A stretch of 64,000 nt of DNA, taken from Campylorhamphus procurvoides (lineage: Eukaryota > Chordata > Aves > Passeriformes > Dendrocolaptidae). The notes under the pieces are model-generated. The model was not told the DNA's origin, did no database searches, and worked only from the letters and a program-made list of their open reading frames with translations. Positions 14,701 to 27,500 of the stretch are shown piece by piece (positions within the stretch are counted from its first letter, which is position 1; each line of letters starts with the position of its first letter). The position numbers and the translations under genes were made by a program. The DNA lies in assembly GCA_013396655.1 (NCBI GenBank), contig WBMV01001920.1, forward strand, positions 1,100,632-1,164,631. Reading direction: 5' to 3'.

Positions 14701-17700
14701 CTTCAGCTGCCAGGTTTACCACTCAGGCAACCAATTCAGCTGCCATATGTTTAAGGCTAAACTGTGTCCTACAACTCCTCTCTGAACAGGTCGATGGCTG
14801 AATACCAGTTTGTATTTAGCATGGGCAAGGGTATTTTCTGCAGAGGTACCAAACCGGTTTTATCAAGACTACAGTAAATTGGGCTCAGTCTTGCTGCAGA
14901 AGAAATTACTTTATGGAAGAAGGTTTTGCAGCTGGAAATAGGCAATGCTATATCTAGAAACTAGAAAACTACTTATAAGGGTAGGAAGAGACCTCTCACT
15001 TTCAAACACGATGCTAAAGAACAAACACAGGAAAATGTTGGAAAAAGTTTCTATGACCTCTGAAGAACTAGCTATGAAACCTGCTAAAATCTCAAGATGT
15101 GCAGGTATTAACTGGATGCACACCATGGCATGACAGTTTTGCAGAAGCAGTTGAACAAAACCCAGCATTGTGAGCATTTCTCATGGCTGCCTGCTCTCTG
15201 CAGACCCTGGGGGAACATGTCCTGGTGCGCTCATACCTCCCTCATGCACAGCTCCGTGGCATAGGAGAGAGGCATTTAGGAAACTTGCAGTGGGACAGGA
15301 ACAGGTTGAAGCATTTGCAGAACATACTGTTCCTTTATCCCAAGAAGTTGTAATGTGACATGGCTGTATTAGCCAACTATCCTCCGCCCTGTCCTCAGGA
15401 GCACAGGCTGGGAGGTGGCATTTTCATCCTCCTACCACTTTTGCAATGTGTGCAGTGCACTGACCACAGTTAATCATCATACAAGCTACTAGTTATTAAG
15501 TACACATTAACAGCCATGTTGTCAATGGAAGCTGTGCATCAAGAGGCTGGGAAAGCTAGTTTAATAATAGTTCTGTTGTTCACATGGGCCTTTCCAGGTG
15601 CTTTAAAAATCCAAAATTATACAAGTATACTATTGTCTTGACCCGCTAAACAGGACTGGCTACCCACAGCAAGTAGAAGTACTCCGCAGCAATTTAACTT
15701 TATGACTTCTCTCATATTAGAGAGAAAACAGGATTTCCCCCACACTCTTTGCCACTGCAACTGTCTCACTGAAAGGAACAGGAAAGCCCAGGCAGCCACA
15801 GGAGCCCTTGGGGAAAAAACAGTCCTATACAAGGTGAGACAAACTGGCCTGGCATGTAACAACAGCTGTCAGATGGCACCAGTATTTTGTCAATATAAAC
15901 CAGGATTGGCATGGAAGCTAAGCATTTTTGTTGCTGCTTAGTAGTGAAAAACACAGCCTGAGAAGCCTATAGCAAGAAAGCAGCAAGGACTGAAGAACAG
16001 AGGCTTAAAACTACTGATGACAACAAACGGGTATTCTGCAAAGCATAAAATACCACTTAAGTTCACAAACATGCTGCTGCAGTACACACCTGTTTCTCAT
16101 AATAAACCCTACTTGTTTTAAAAACATGCCAGCAAACTGTTCTGACTTAGTGGGTTTGGACACAAACTACCTGATGCAGTTTATCTGAAGCCTACATATG
16201 ACTTCTTCCTTCCCACAACTATCATTAACTGACACAGAAGTAATTGCTGGTAACTGCTTAGTTATATATATATAAAAATACTTCAAAAGTACTTCACCTG
16301 CAGATGTTTGAGAGGTTTTTTATCATCACATTTCCTTATTTAATCTGTTTATGTCATTTACATTACAGAAAAAGTTGTTGGGAAAAGTGCCACAGGATTG
16401 TTGTAATGCCTGTTTGTAAGGCAAAATTGCTGTAATGGCTCTGTGTGGAGATTATTCTCTGATAGGGATGCCCATTGACTGCCTTGCATTTATCTAAAAT
16501 ACGGACTTCTTCCCTTCCCACGGGCCTCGATGCAACCAACTGACAACAGAATACAGGTGAAATAGATGCTGTGCGGTTCCCTCTAATCTCAGGAACGGAA
16601 GTTCCCCAGGAGTTACAAACAGCCCTGCACTGTAGGAAGCATGTTACACCATCCACCTCCAAGAAAAGTCAGCAACCTTCAAAGCCTTCCCACCAGGGTC
16701 CATGAAAGCTGGATGCCCTCAAAGGAACAGGATCTGAGATCCTGCTGCTCTGCTCTGCCAGCACATGAAATATACTTTTGTGATCTGAGCAAGCAGGAAC
16801 AGCTTCAGAGGTGGACAGCAAACCTCTCTCACACTGGCAGTCATTCTTGTTGCACCCAAAAGCTTCTAATGGCTTGGAGGCTTTCAACCCCTTTACCGGA
16901 CCTTGCAAAGACCCACCCTGCATGCCCATCATCATCAGATATCCCAGTTCGGATACCTTCAAAGCACCTCCTCACAAGTCTAGAAGACTGTACAGAGGAA
17001 TCTAGACAGGACAGGACTCCAGGTTATATTTTGTGACAAAATGAGAAGGCCAAGTCCTCACTGCATGTCCAGTGTAAAAGAGACAAGTTCAGTAGGTTAC
17101 AGCAGCCTTGTACTTTGCTTACTTGAAAGTAAGTAAGGTTCATTGCCCTCCTACACTCACTAACAGAGAAAGGCTGGTATTAAGACAAGCAACACATCGT
17201 ACCACCATTTCCAGATTCCTGGTCAAAAGAGACCAGGGCAGCCTGTTTTCCCACGAAGCCTGGAATTCCCTTACCAAGAGATTTAGTAACACATAGTAAC
17301 ACCAGCTAAACAGCTAGCTTAGAAGTTGCTTGTAGAGCAATAAAGCCAGTGTATTGCAACAGACTCCCATCCCCTCTTGCAGAGGGACCAGGGTGCAGAA
17401 ACAGCCTCGGTGGCATTCCAAGTAAACCTCTACCTTCATAAAGCCAGCACAAGTCAGACTGTTTTATCATTCAATCATGATTTTTCATGAGGAAGGAACA
17501 AGGATTGAGAAACATGGTAGCAAATTAACCCTTAACCCACATGAAAGCACAGATACCAGCAGGTTCTACCTGTTTACCCTAGATCTAAAGATGGAGAATT
17601 GGACACATGTCCCTCATGCTTCATCCCTCCCTGGACCACCCTCCCAACTCCCCCACCATCACAACAGAGCAGCAGTAACCTGAGCATGAACCCTTCCTTT

Positions 17701-20700
17701 CCCCCACCCATTCTCTTCCCCAGCTCCTGGAACAGACTGAGCCAGGGTGGTAAAGGTGTAGGAGGAAAGATTTCACATTTCAGCGATGCTGCTTGACCCA
17801 GAGGGGATTCAAACCCTTGTTTATTTTCTGGGCTAGGGCACAAAGGCTCATTGTGGATGTACTAGATTTGGTGATGAAGTGATAGATGAGTCTCAGCTTG
17901 TCTCAAGCCCAGAACCTCTCCCAGCAAAACCAAACAGGGTGATGATGTGTATCTTCAGCTAAAACAGCCTAGACAGGACCCAGAACAATTTCTGATCTCA
18001 ACAGGAGAATGTGGTTAGGTGGGGCTGAAAACTTTCAGAAATGGGTACCAGGAGCCATACACCCTCTGTCTGAGACCATCCCCCTGAAACCTCGAGGAGC
18101 ATAAAGCTGAGCTAAGCTCCATGGACCATGCTGGAGGGCCACAAGAACAATGCTGAGGCTGTGCAACAAAGCCTTGTTGCAAGGGAGGCATTTGTTTCCT
18201 CTATGTCTGCGTGTGGCCACGCACTGCTTTTCACGTAAGCCAGCAAAACGCAGCTTTTCTATTGCCTGAATAGGAGCAGTGACATAAGCCCTCAGCTGAA
18301 CACAGCTGCGGGAGAAGAGCCAGCACGGGTGCACTCTAGCAGTGTGCCCACACGGGAAGCTAGAGGCCCCTCACTTGATTAACGGGGCTCATCAGCTTGT
18401 GCCAACCCCACCTCTGCTATGCAGGATCCGACCAAGCAGCCAAACACTGACACAACCAGAGGAATAACAGCTACCAGATACCCAAAAGTCTGCTGGCAAA
18501 GCCTTCCAGCATTCTCACAACCATGAGTTTACTGGAGGTGTGGAAAGACTCAGTCCTTTCTACAGGGACAAAGTAATTACAGATCTGAGCCCCTCCCATC
18601 AGCTCATGAAACTCCGACATGCGGTTCAGAGCATTGGGGCATGTGAAACTCTGGCAGAAAACCATGGGCAGACAGAAGTTCTGTTCACACAGATGTACCA
18701 CCTCCACCAGGACATAGATGAATGCAGTAAGGGAGCTCTCCACTGCGCCTGTCCCCGGGTGCAGCTGTTGAATTGCATATAGATGGTTTTAGTTTTTTGG
18801 GGTTTTTTGCACCTCCACCCAAACCAGTACTGCCCTGCCCATGCTTATGTGTCTGTAATACCTTGACGGTACACCAGCAGGGAAAACGGCAGATAGCGTG
18901 TATGTCGCTGCTTTTAAGCGGGAAAGGCACAACCTAAGCAAGCTGAGGGACCGAAAAAACGAGGGTTCCTTTCGGCAGCCCTCACTGATTTTCCCACGGG
19001 GGATAACATCTCCTGCGATCTCCCTGTTTCTTGGGAATTTTCAAGCAGGCTGCCCTGCAGGGCCAGGGGCTCTGCGAGAATACAGAAGGCGGCATATAGA
19101 CTACGAGCTCAGCCTCGGTCCCCAGCACCTCCTCCCCTGTAGCCCCAGAAGAGAAGAGCCGGCATTGTTCGCTGGACAAAGGTGAGGGGAGCAGCTGGTT
19201 TCGGCACTCAGCCATGAAATGGGCTAGGTCTGGAAGGCCCGGGGCAGGTTTTCGGGAGTCTGTTCAAGGCGGGCTCCGCAGTTGATTCCGCAGGCAGGTC
19301 TTATTTACAGCACAATGGGCTGCGTACAGCCCCCGAGGCAAGGTTACCTTTCGCAACACATCCAAGGGGTGGATGGAGATTCCTCAGCCCCGCTGGCACC
19401 TTCGCCCCCCACCCCCAGTGTGAGATAAGAGGCTTGAAGCTGAGCTTACACATAATTACCACTCAGAGAACCCCGTACTGTCTGCTCTGCCCTGCCCCGA
19501 TTAGCACAGCCCCGCACCCTGCGAGTGCCAAGTGGGTGCGGAGCACTCCCGACGGGAGCAATCCGCACCTTTGCCAGATGCAGAGCCCACGGGCGTTCGG
19601 GGCAAGGGAGCGGGAGGGACCGGTGTGGGCTGGCTGCGAAGGTGGGGCTCGGGGTGTCCGGCTCCACCGCGTGACACACGGGAAGGGCTGGTGGCAATCG
19701 GACTCGGGTACACTCCCCATGGGCCTCGGTTTACCTGAAACTGCCTGCTCAATCCTTCGGTAAAGAGAAGGTGACCAAGGTCGTAATTATTTTTTTATTA
19801 ATTAGGGAGAGATGAAGGTGTTCCAGGACTAGGGATGAGGCGAGGGATATTGAGCAAGGAATACTTTTTTTTCAATCCCTTTAGGTGCCAGCATAACTTG
19901 TCTGCACCAGCGCTCTAGAAACAGCCCTCACTTGGGAATTCAGGTTGGCGTGAGCACCCCGAATGACACCCCAGCGACACCGAAGCCAGCCGGGCTGCAG
20001 CTCCTGCCTGCTTGAGGTGGCCTCACCGTCCCAGGACAAGATAAAAGACACAAAGATTACCTTGACATACTGAGATGCCTAAAAACTACAGGCAGTGTTA
20101 CCCGGGCAGGAGGCCAGCTCACCTGCAGCCCTCTGCTTAAAAGCTCTACGGGGGCAGCAGCAACTTTCCGAGGGAACAAAAGACCTAAACAGTCAAAAGC
20201 AAACAGGACCCTAGTTCTAAAAGCGCACTTCGGCCCCACTGCTGATCTCATTCCCTCTCAGCCGTGCCCAGTCCCTCTCTGAATCTCCGCAGCCAAAAAC
20301 TCTTTTGCCTGCAAACAGGGTGCTTTCCCGAACACGTGCAGGACAGAACCCTTCCCCGCTTGGGACATCTTTTGGGGGGACGGACAGCCGGCGCGCGAGC
20401 AAGGGGCTGAGGGTGGCCCCGGCTCCCTGCCCCGAGTATCGCCCCGCCGACCGGCCCCGCTCTCCGCCCGGGGTGGCGGCACTGCCGAGGGTGCCCCGAA
20501 GGACAGACACTGCGGTGTCACCCCACGCTCCGGCGGGGAGAGCCACGGCGGGACCCCGAGAGACACGCATCCGACCCCCGACGGGATGAAGAGTCACCAC
20601 AGAGACAGGTGGCCCCACGCCCCGCACTTTCACCCCGAAAGGACAGGCTGTGTAACTCCAACGAGACACGGACCGCGGGACCCGACAGCGACTGCACCCC

Positions 20701-21180
20701 ATTGCGACAGGCGTTTGGGAAGGGTGGGAGGCAGGACACACGCACCACGACGATCGCGACAGGACACTAGACGTGCAACAGGACTGGCAACCCCAGTCCA
20801 AATACTTCAGCCTGAGCTTCGTCGCCACCGACACCGCCTCGGTGTAATAACCCCAGGGACCGGGACCCTCAGTGTCCCCAAGGAGACACTGGGACGGAGG
20901 GGATGCCCCGACTGGACGGGCACCTCCACCTCCCTCTGTCCCCAAGCCCCAACTTACCCTCCAGCTTGAGCAGCGAGTCGTACACCTTACACTGGATCTG
21001 CCCCGTGCTCTGCATGGCGCACGACATCCACAGCCCCTCGTAGAGCGCCTGGGCCGTGACGATGTTGTCACCCGCGTAGGATGCCATCTTCCACTGGGGC
21101 ATGGCGGTGCTGATGATGATGCCGATCCAGCCCAGGAAGGCCAGCACGAAGCCCAGGAGCTGCAGCCCTCCGCTGGCCAT
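11576..21180 (-). CDS. CLDN1: Claudin-1, four coding exons
   Basis: Claudin-1 is a four-pass tight-junction strand protein that seals the paracellular space of epithelia. The joined CDS is 20958-21180, 12689-12853, 12247-12331 and 11576-11738 (223+165+85+163 = 636 nt, 211 residues plus stop), the same length and exon pattern as human. All introns are GT-AG. Family marks are visible: W30, the GLW...C...C signature of the first extracellular loop (G49-L50-W51, C54, C64), the juxtamembrane MKCMKC cysteine pair (C104, C107, palmitoylation sites in family members), and the C-terminal KDYV that binds ZO-1-type PDZ domains. TM1 is roughly residues 8-28, followed by TM2 near 82-102, TM3 near 116-136 and TM4 near 163-185. 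The start is the first Met of the conserved N terminus. The stop TAA is followed directly by an in-frame TGA. Identification is near certain; the species is not determined. Confidence 0.97.
12247..12331 (-). CDS. CLDN1: CLDN1 coding exon 3
   Basis: 85 nt. It encodes the end of TM3 and the start of extracellular loop 2, including the SWYGNR and FYDPFTPVN segments typical of claudins. The acceptor CTTGCAG precedes 12331 and the donor GTACTG starts at 12246. The Arg codon is split AG|A into exon 4. Confidence 0.96.
12463..12480. promoter_or_regulatory. Perfect palindrome with paired TAATTG cores, CLDN1 intron 2
   Basis: CCAATTAG at 12463-12470 and its exact reverse complement CTAATTGG at 12473-12480 are separated by TG. 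Each arm holds a homeodomain-type ATTA/TAAT core. A regulatory role is inferred only. Confidence 0.35.
12689..12853 (-). CDS. CLDN1: CLDN1 coding exon 2
   Basis: 165 nt, phase 1 at both ends, matching the equivalent human exon length. It encodes the end of loop 1, TM2, the MKCMKC intracellular turn with a short acidic/basic loop, and most of TM3. The acceptor is TTCCAG just before 12853; the donor is GTTGGT at 12688-12683, a weaker but legal site. Confidence 0.97.
12854..20957 (-). other. CLDN1: CLDN1 intron 1
   Basis: 8.1 kb between coding exons 1 and 2. I see no additional exon and no intact transposon. There is a short (TA)n run at 16263-16274. The short ORFs on both strands look random. 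GC content rises toward exon 1, from about 19 kb onward. Confidence 0.8.
20958..21180 (-). CDS. CLDN1: CLDN1 coding exon 1
   Basis: Encodes residues 1-74 plus the first base of codon 75: TM1 and most of extracellular loop 1, including GLW and both loop cysteines. The ATG is the reverse complement of 21178-21180. The donor GTAAGT lies at 20957-20952, so intron 1 is phase 1. The exon lies inside a CpG-rich island. Confidence 0.97.
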
Positions 21181-21279
21181 GCTGTCTGCGCGGGGCGGGC
21201 GCTCGGGGGGCTCTGACGGGTCGGGAGGGCGCCCTGCGCTGCCCTGCGCTCCGCACCGCTCCGCTCTGCCGCCCGCACA

Positions 21280-21301
21280 CCGCCCCGCGCGCCTCTTAAA
21301 C
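21280..21301 (-). promoter_or_regulatory. CLDN1: Candidate CLDN1 core promoter
   Basis: The minus strand reads TTTAAGAGG at 21300-21292, a TATA-like element about 115 bp upstream of the ATG, followed by GCGGGGCGG-type GC boxes. It lies in the CpG island covering exon 1. The transcription start itself cannot be seen. Confidence 0.45.
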
Positions 21302-21318
21302 CCGCGCACAGNCCTTCT

Positions 21319-21430
21319 CCTGCACCCCCGCACCTTCACACGCACCTTCCTCTACATCCCCCGCACCTTCACACGCACACCCCGCACCTTCACACGCACT
21401 TTTCCCTGCATCCCCCGCACCTTCCTCTCA
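21319..21430. repeat. Short GC-rich tandem repeat upstream of CLDN1
   Basis: About four imperfect copies of a unit with core CCCCGCACCTTCACACGCAC, some followed by a TTCC-rich spacer, start about 140 bp upstream of the CLDN1 ATG. An unresolved base (n) lies at 21312, next to the array. Confidence 0.8.
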
Positions 21431-21599
21431 GGGTCGCAGCGACCCCCCCGTCCCCTTCAGGGCCTCGCCCTGATCCACAGTCCCTCTTTACAGCACCTCA
21501 TTCCCCTCCTCGCTCTGGAGAAACGGCTGGTGGGAGCGGTCCCTGCTGTCCCCTCGCGGGTACTCCGGCACTCTTGGAGGTTTTGGCACCTCCGAAGCG

Positions 21600-24500
21600 T
21601 GCTCTGGTTGTGCTCGTGAGTCTCCCTGCTCCTAGAGCTGGGGGTCCAGAGGGCATGAAACCCCCCACTCCGCCCGACTCAGCTTCTTTGGGAATGGGAG
21701 CCTGCTGCTGTCCTTTATGTACTGGCACTGTAAAGTTCCCACTTCGGCGGACACCCTCCTTCCCAGAGCCAGCACACTGGATGGGAAAATGGAGACACCT
21801 GTCCAGCTGGTGTCTGTGTGACCACCTTCCCCAGCCCACCCCGCTGCTGCCAGACAAGGCAGGAGGGCATTTCCCACCTGGCAGACTCGCTGCCTGGCTC
21901 CCCGGACATGCAGTACACGTGCGGATGACTGGCTGCAGAGGAGGCAGTAGAACAATCATGGGAATTATGAGTACTATGATTTTAATGGGCTTTCAAAGAG
22001 GCAGCTGCACAAACATTCATCATCCATGTACAAATCCAAACTTTTGAACCTACCAGTTTAAGAAGGACGATGTACTGTACACGTTTGCATTACTGGACAT
22101 CTCATAACTGGGAGAAATTTCGATTTTTGAATGCTTCAGTGGTTGACTAAGGTTTATTGAAACTAGGGGATTACAGACAAGGAAGGAGTGTCCTCTCTTT
22201 CTTGGGCGTGTGTTTGTCCAGTTACTACAGTTTCCCTTTCTCCTGCCTGAATATTTGAATATTGACAGATCCGGACTCAGAATAGGCTAAGTGAAGAAAT
22301 ACTGCCTCCTTCAGAGGGCACGGCTTCAAAGGGTGGTGCTGCCTGTCCTCACCACAGGCTGGATGGAGGGGACGTTCAGCCTGGACCTGCTGTAATCCCA
22401 AACTCTGAGATAAGCAGGTGATAATTCCTGATAAAGGTCCTGCTGGAGGTAGAGATGGGGTTGCATTGTTTTGACACCGTGGTTTGCTGCATTCTGATGA
22501 TTTAGGAGATTTTGCTGGAGCTGCTTCCTGAGATTGGCAAACAGACAATCAAATAGACTCGTGATTACCTGACCCATCCTGCGTAATGCCGAGGGGCGAG
22601 AGGGTCAAGGGGGAGAAAAGCAACTGCAATCCCGCCCCACGGGGCAGAGACAAAGCAAGGCTGGTTTGCTCAGAAAACACTTGCGGCTGCCGGTCCGCAG
22701 CGTCTGGGCAGCAGCGCTGGTGTGAGGATATTCATCCCAGTTACCTGGTAGCAAACTTTTCCAGTCGTTTTTCATTTTTGAAGGAACAGAGAGCTGTGAT
22801 TCTGCAGCTGAAGAAATGGTGTTTTCCTATGTCTCTGTCATATTTCCTATGTCACATTTATAGCTCTGGGAGTGAGGGAGAAGAAAGCAGCAAAGTTTTG
22901 TTTTGGCAAGACAAAGATAGCAAAGTAGATGCATTTCTCGGCTTATTCATGACGAACTCTGATACAGGTAGCAGAGAAACCAGCATGGTGCTGGGTGTTT
23001 GAGCTGGTTTCTGGGAGGAACAATTTCTTGTCTGATGAAGAGGCCGGGCAGAAACCCACACGAACCTGAGGAGAGCAGAGTTAGAAGTGTCTGGGTTTGA
23101 TCATTGATGTCTGTGTAGTCATATGAGTCTGATAGTATCCATCTGCAAAAGAATGTGCAGTGTTGAAAGGATGCTGCAGAGTGCTGAACTGACTCACCCC
23201 TTTCCTGACCCTTCTGCCACCCCTCACACCGACAGATTGGGCAGCTCCTTGCTGCCTCCTGCAGTGCAAGGTCAGCTCTGGACAGGGTTAAAAGTTTCAA
23301 AGACACTTTTAGCAGGTTTAGATTCTTTGGTTACTGGCTCTGAGCGGCCAGGAGAGGGAACAGACCTGTTCTGGATGGGAAGGACTTAGACTTTCTACTG
23401 AACCTTCTAGGAAGGTACGGGGAGGAGTCCTGGGTGGCAACTATCTTTTGTACTTGCACTGGGAGGGACATCAAGAGTGGTCTTGAGGACATGCATGCAG
23501 GAGGCATGGGCTGCATGATGCTGGCTTTTGGAATAACGGGAATCCATGACCACTCTGTATTTGTGAAAAGTTTGCCTTAGGAGGTATCCTGGTGGCACCT
23601 TTGGGCTAGTTTGTGCCAAATCTCTCCAGAGTGTGAGTCTGACTTCTTGGATATACAGTAGGATACTATGTGTCCTCAGTTTCTTCCCCTGCCACAAAGC
23701 CATAGAACTTACAGTGCAGACAGCCATGTGAGGGATACTGTGGTATTATGGTCTACATCTACCTGGAGATGGGTGCTGTGTTCCTGGGGGGCTGTACAGC
23801 CTTTCCATTGCTTCACTGTCCCTGATGGGTGCTGTGCTGGGCAGTGTTACTGGGTAACACAGTTGCCTTGGGTCAAAAAAAGGCGGTAATGTCATACATC
23901 TACATACTCTTGGATCTCCCATAGTTCTCACAGACTGCAGCACAACCTTTGTGCACACCTTCTAGGCACAAATTCTGTGCCTGCATCTTGCTTTGGGGAA
24001 ATGAGAGTTTGAAGACAAGTTGCTCATGTTTCTTTGACCATTGAACATACACAGAATTCACACAGTCCCCCCATGCGCGGAGTACAAGCCTCATGAATAC
24101 CCAATTTATATTTTGCTTTCTAAGGACAATTTGAAGTTGATACTTATTACTCACATTTCATGAAAGATTTCAAAACCCAGCAACTATTTCTGTGAAATCA
24201 TCACAAGGAATTTAAGATAAACACTGAAACTCCACCTTTCCCCTTCATCACTCATCAATGTTCTCAGTGCACTGGAATTTGCAGTGGATTTTACAGTATC
24301 CCTAAGAGCATCCAGTCTTCTCTTCTGAGCTTCCTTATTTTCTTTGAGACATGAAATATATTACTTCTTTTCTTTGTATGATTTTCTGCACTGTTTCAAT
24401 GGGCCAAATAAACACTCCTTTTACTCAATAATCACTCTCTTTCCTCTTAAGAGTCTTTTTTTTTTTTTAAGTGGGAAGTCCCAGAGAGTTTTCACTCTAT

Positions 24501-27500
24501 TTTCACCTAGTTTTTCTACCTGACTTTGGTAAATACCATTCCTTCAGATCATTAATCTCAGCTGAAAGACCTGGGTTTATCCAAGATGTTGCAATCTCCT
24601 CTATATTCTCTAGGCTAAAGGTACTCCACTACTGACAGTCCTTAGTGATTAACCTGTTCCTAAGTAAACATGTGAATATTATTTATTTTTCCCTTTACAA
24701 AGCATGCTCAAGTGAAAAGAGCCATATGCATAGACAGTTGCTGAAGTCAAACTGGAATGTTTCTGTCTGCAGCTAGACAGACTCCTCTAACTGTTCGTAG
24801 AGATTGTCCCTGTGTCCAACAGCACGGGCTGCACTGGTCAAATGCTTAACACCTTGGTCATGTTGCTCCTTTGGGTGTTATTAGTCAGAGAGCAGCCTCA
24901 CCACTGTACTCAGCAGAGATCCGAGTTCTGTGGGTAGTAAACGATACCTGTTTCCTTTTCTGGCAAAAACAAGCTTTAACACTTGCCAGGACTTGCAGGT
25001 GAGCAGCCTAGTTTCCTCTTCTCTCAGACATTTCTCTGGGAAGTTTTCACTTGCAATGCCTGTGTTTGGGGAGCATGGGCTCACAAGTGATTCTCTGTCC
25101 TTGTGTCCCCTAAACTTGGCCCCCAGGCTGCCCTGAATTCATCCTTGAGCTACACTCTTGTATTAGAGGGAAAAATCTAATTCTAAGTATTGGCAGGTGC
25201 ACAGAGCAGGCACAGCTATATTATCCTGGTTTCAGGGTGAAGGCAAAAGCTCCACAAGTAAACCAACAAATGGGACTAGCCAGACAACATCACCTCAGCC
25301 CACTGTTTCTGGTGGCAGTGAGCTGTAGAGCCAGGGAATAATGCAAATACATAGTGACCCTTCCCCAAAATGTGCTACAGCCCACCCTGATCCATGTCTG
25401 AATATAATCTGAGCCAGTACCAGTACTTTAAACTTTATTTTGCTCACTTGATTATTTCTCCATAAATTCAGCTGATTGTTTTTGAAACTTCTGGCACCTG
25501 CAGCATCCTGAAGCAGGGAGTTGTGCAGGTTTACTCTGTGCTTTACAAGAAACTACAACATGTTGTTTCTTTTGAACCCTGCAACTTGCTGTTTTATTTG
25601 ATGTGCCCAAGGTTCCGGAGGAGACTGGTGGAACCACATGCATTTAGCTCTAGTTTATACTGTCTAGAAAAAACTGGAAAAGACTTGTTGTTTATCTGCA
25701 GGCTGCTTTTTCTTTTCTCTCTCTCACTTCCTTCATCCAGGAGAAACACCCCTGCTGAATCTTAGCTCCAAGCAGTTTTGCAGGCAGCGCCCAGATGTCA
25801 GGAGGATCTAAGACTGCTGCAAATCTTCCCTGGGATTAGTCAGGATCAGTCTGCAGTGAGGGGCAGACATTGTGTTTGACCAAGGGTGCAGCTGAAGCAG
25901 CCAAACATCACAGCTTGCAGGGCTGCAGAGCACAGCAACACAAAGAAAGCTTAACCCTTCATCTGCTGCTCACTGCTGCAGGGCTGATGTTCATTACAAA
26001 GTTTTAAAAAAGGGTTGTTGGAGACCTCCTTCAAATTATTTTTATTGCTTAAAAGGCCACAGGACAGTGAAAACACCAGAACAGAGCTTTTACCTGCACA
26101 GCTGAATTGAAATCTCCATTTCCAGGAGGAAAGCTCAGATTTCCTCTTTGGTATTGAAATTTGTGGTTTACGGAGGCAGAATCAGTTAGAGGGACTAACA
26201 GGACTTATTTGATACTGACTATACACAGGGAATATATTCTGAAAGTATGATTTAAAATAGGCTGTATGAATTATTCCTTCTCAAGTGTTGTGGGATAGAA
26301 ACAGCATAAACCTCTCTGTGTTTGGTCAGCAGACATGATCTGGGATTTCTAATCTGCAGGAGATAAACCAAGCTAATAATCAACCCTCTTCTTGCAGTCA
26401 TTCAAACATGCACATTTCCCCACCAGCTGTAATAAAGTTACAGTTTTGGGAGTAATTTCATTCTGCTCTTCACATGATGGATTTCATCTGGCTGTAGTTA
26501 AAATGTGCTTATATGTAACACAGTGAAGTTGTGTGAGGCTGGCTGAACTCCTAACTTCTCTTCCAAACCACCCTCTGGTGAGGGCTCTGAAAGAGATCGA
26601 ATCTCCTCCCTAGCTTCTCATTTTTCACCTGTTCCCTTTGTTTTTTCTCCTCTCCTGAATCAGCAACCCACAAATGACTGCAAAGCCCAAGACTGTGCCT
26701 CAGAATGCCCTAAAACACTGAAATCTTTCTCATCTATAAATAAGTGGTTTTGGCATGTGCAAAGCTGCAGTGTGTGTGTCATTACCCACAGCTTGCAGAA
26801 CACTGGGCTTGCCTGTGCAAGGCAGTGAGCTGCTGAGAAATAAAGGTGGTCCTGCACTTGGCTGCTCACATGTTGTTTCCCAAAGTGATACTGGAAGCTC
26901 TAATTGAGATTCCATGGCATGAAACCCATCCCTTAAAGGCCATGAGATTTGACCTGTATGGTAGGATTTATTTTGTTTTGAATTTTTCTATTTCAGTATT
27001 GTTCTTTCACTGGACATTCTGTACCAGAGGCCAGATAGAAAACAAAAGTCAGACACAGTCAAAGTACTGTAAACAATGAGTTTCATAATACCAGAAAGGT
27101 AATGGTGGGAAAAGCAGGGAGTTACTGTATGCTGTCGATAGAAGGTAGTGCTACATCAACAAATGTAATTTTCAAAATGTATGAAACTAATCATGGTATC
27201 AGACGATGGGACAGGTGTGGTGAGGCATCTAGGGAAGAGGTTCAGCAGTGAAGTGGCAGGTGGAGATTGTGCCTTGTTGGAAGGGTCAACCACAAAGTGT
27301 GGCCACTTTCCCCACCACATGCCTCTAGGATCAGGTGGAGCACAGCAACTTCTGCTATCAGAGGCCCAGGGCAGGAGAGGGGGAGCAATATGAATAAGTG
27401 AGATCCAGACCTGACGGAGAGGCAGATCCACGTGTGTGTGAGCGTCATACTCAAGTGCATAAGCCATGAGAGAGGTACACCAAGGTCCTGACAGATAAAA

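Larger units (their letters stand above)
20380..21560. promoter_or_regulatory. CpG island over CLDN1 exon 1
   Basis: The stretch is much richer in G+C and CpG than the rest of the window and spans the start of intron 1, exon 1, the 5' UTR and the upstream promoter. Many overlapping open frames here on both strands result from the GC bias and not from extra genes. Boundaries are by eye. Confidence 0.75.

Noticed and set aside
20217..21278. 353-residue minus-strand frame over CLDN1 exon 1.
   Set aside because: It is in a different frame from the claudin and runs through intron 1; the length results from the CpG island's lack of stop codons.
21101..21619. 172-residue plus-strand frame across the unresolved base.
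   Set aside because: Antisense shadow of CLDN1 exon 1 extended by the GC-rich tandem repeat.
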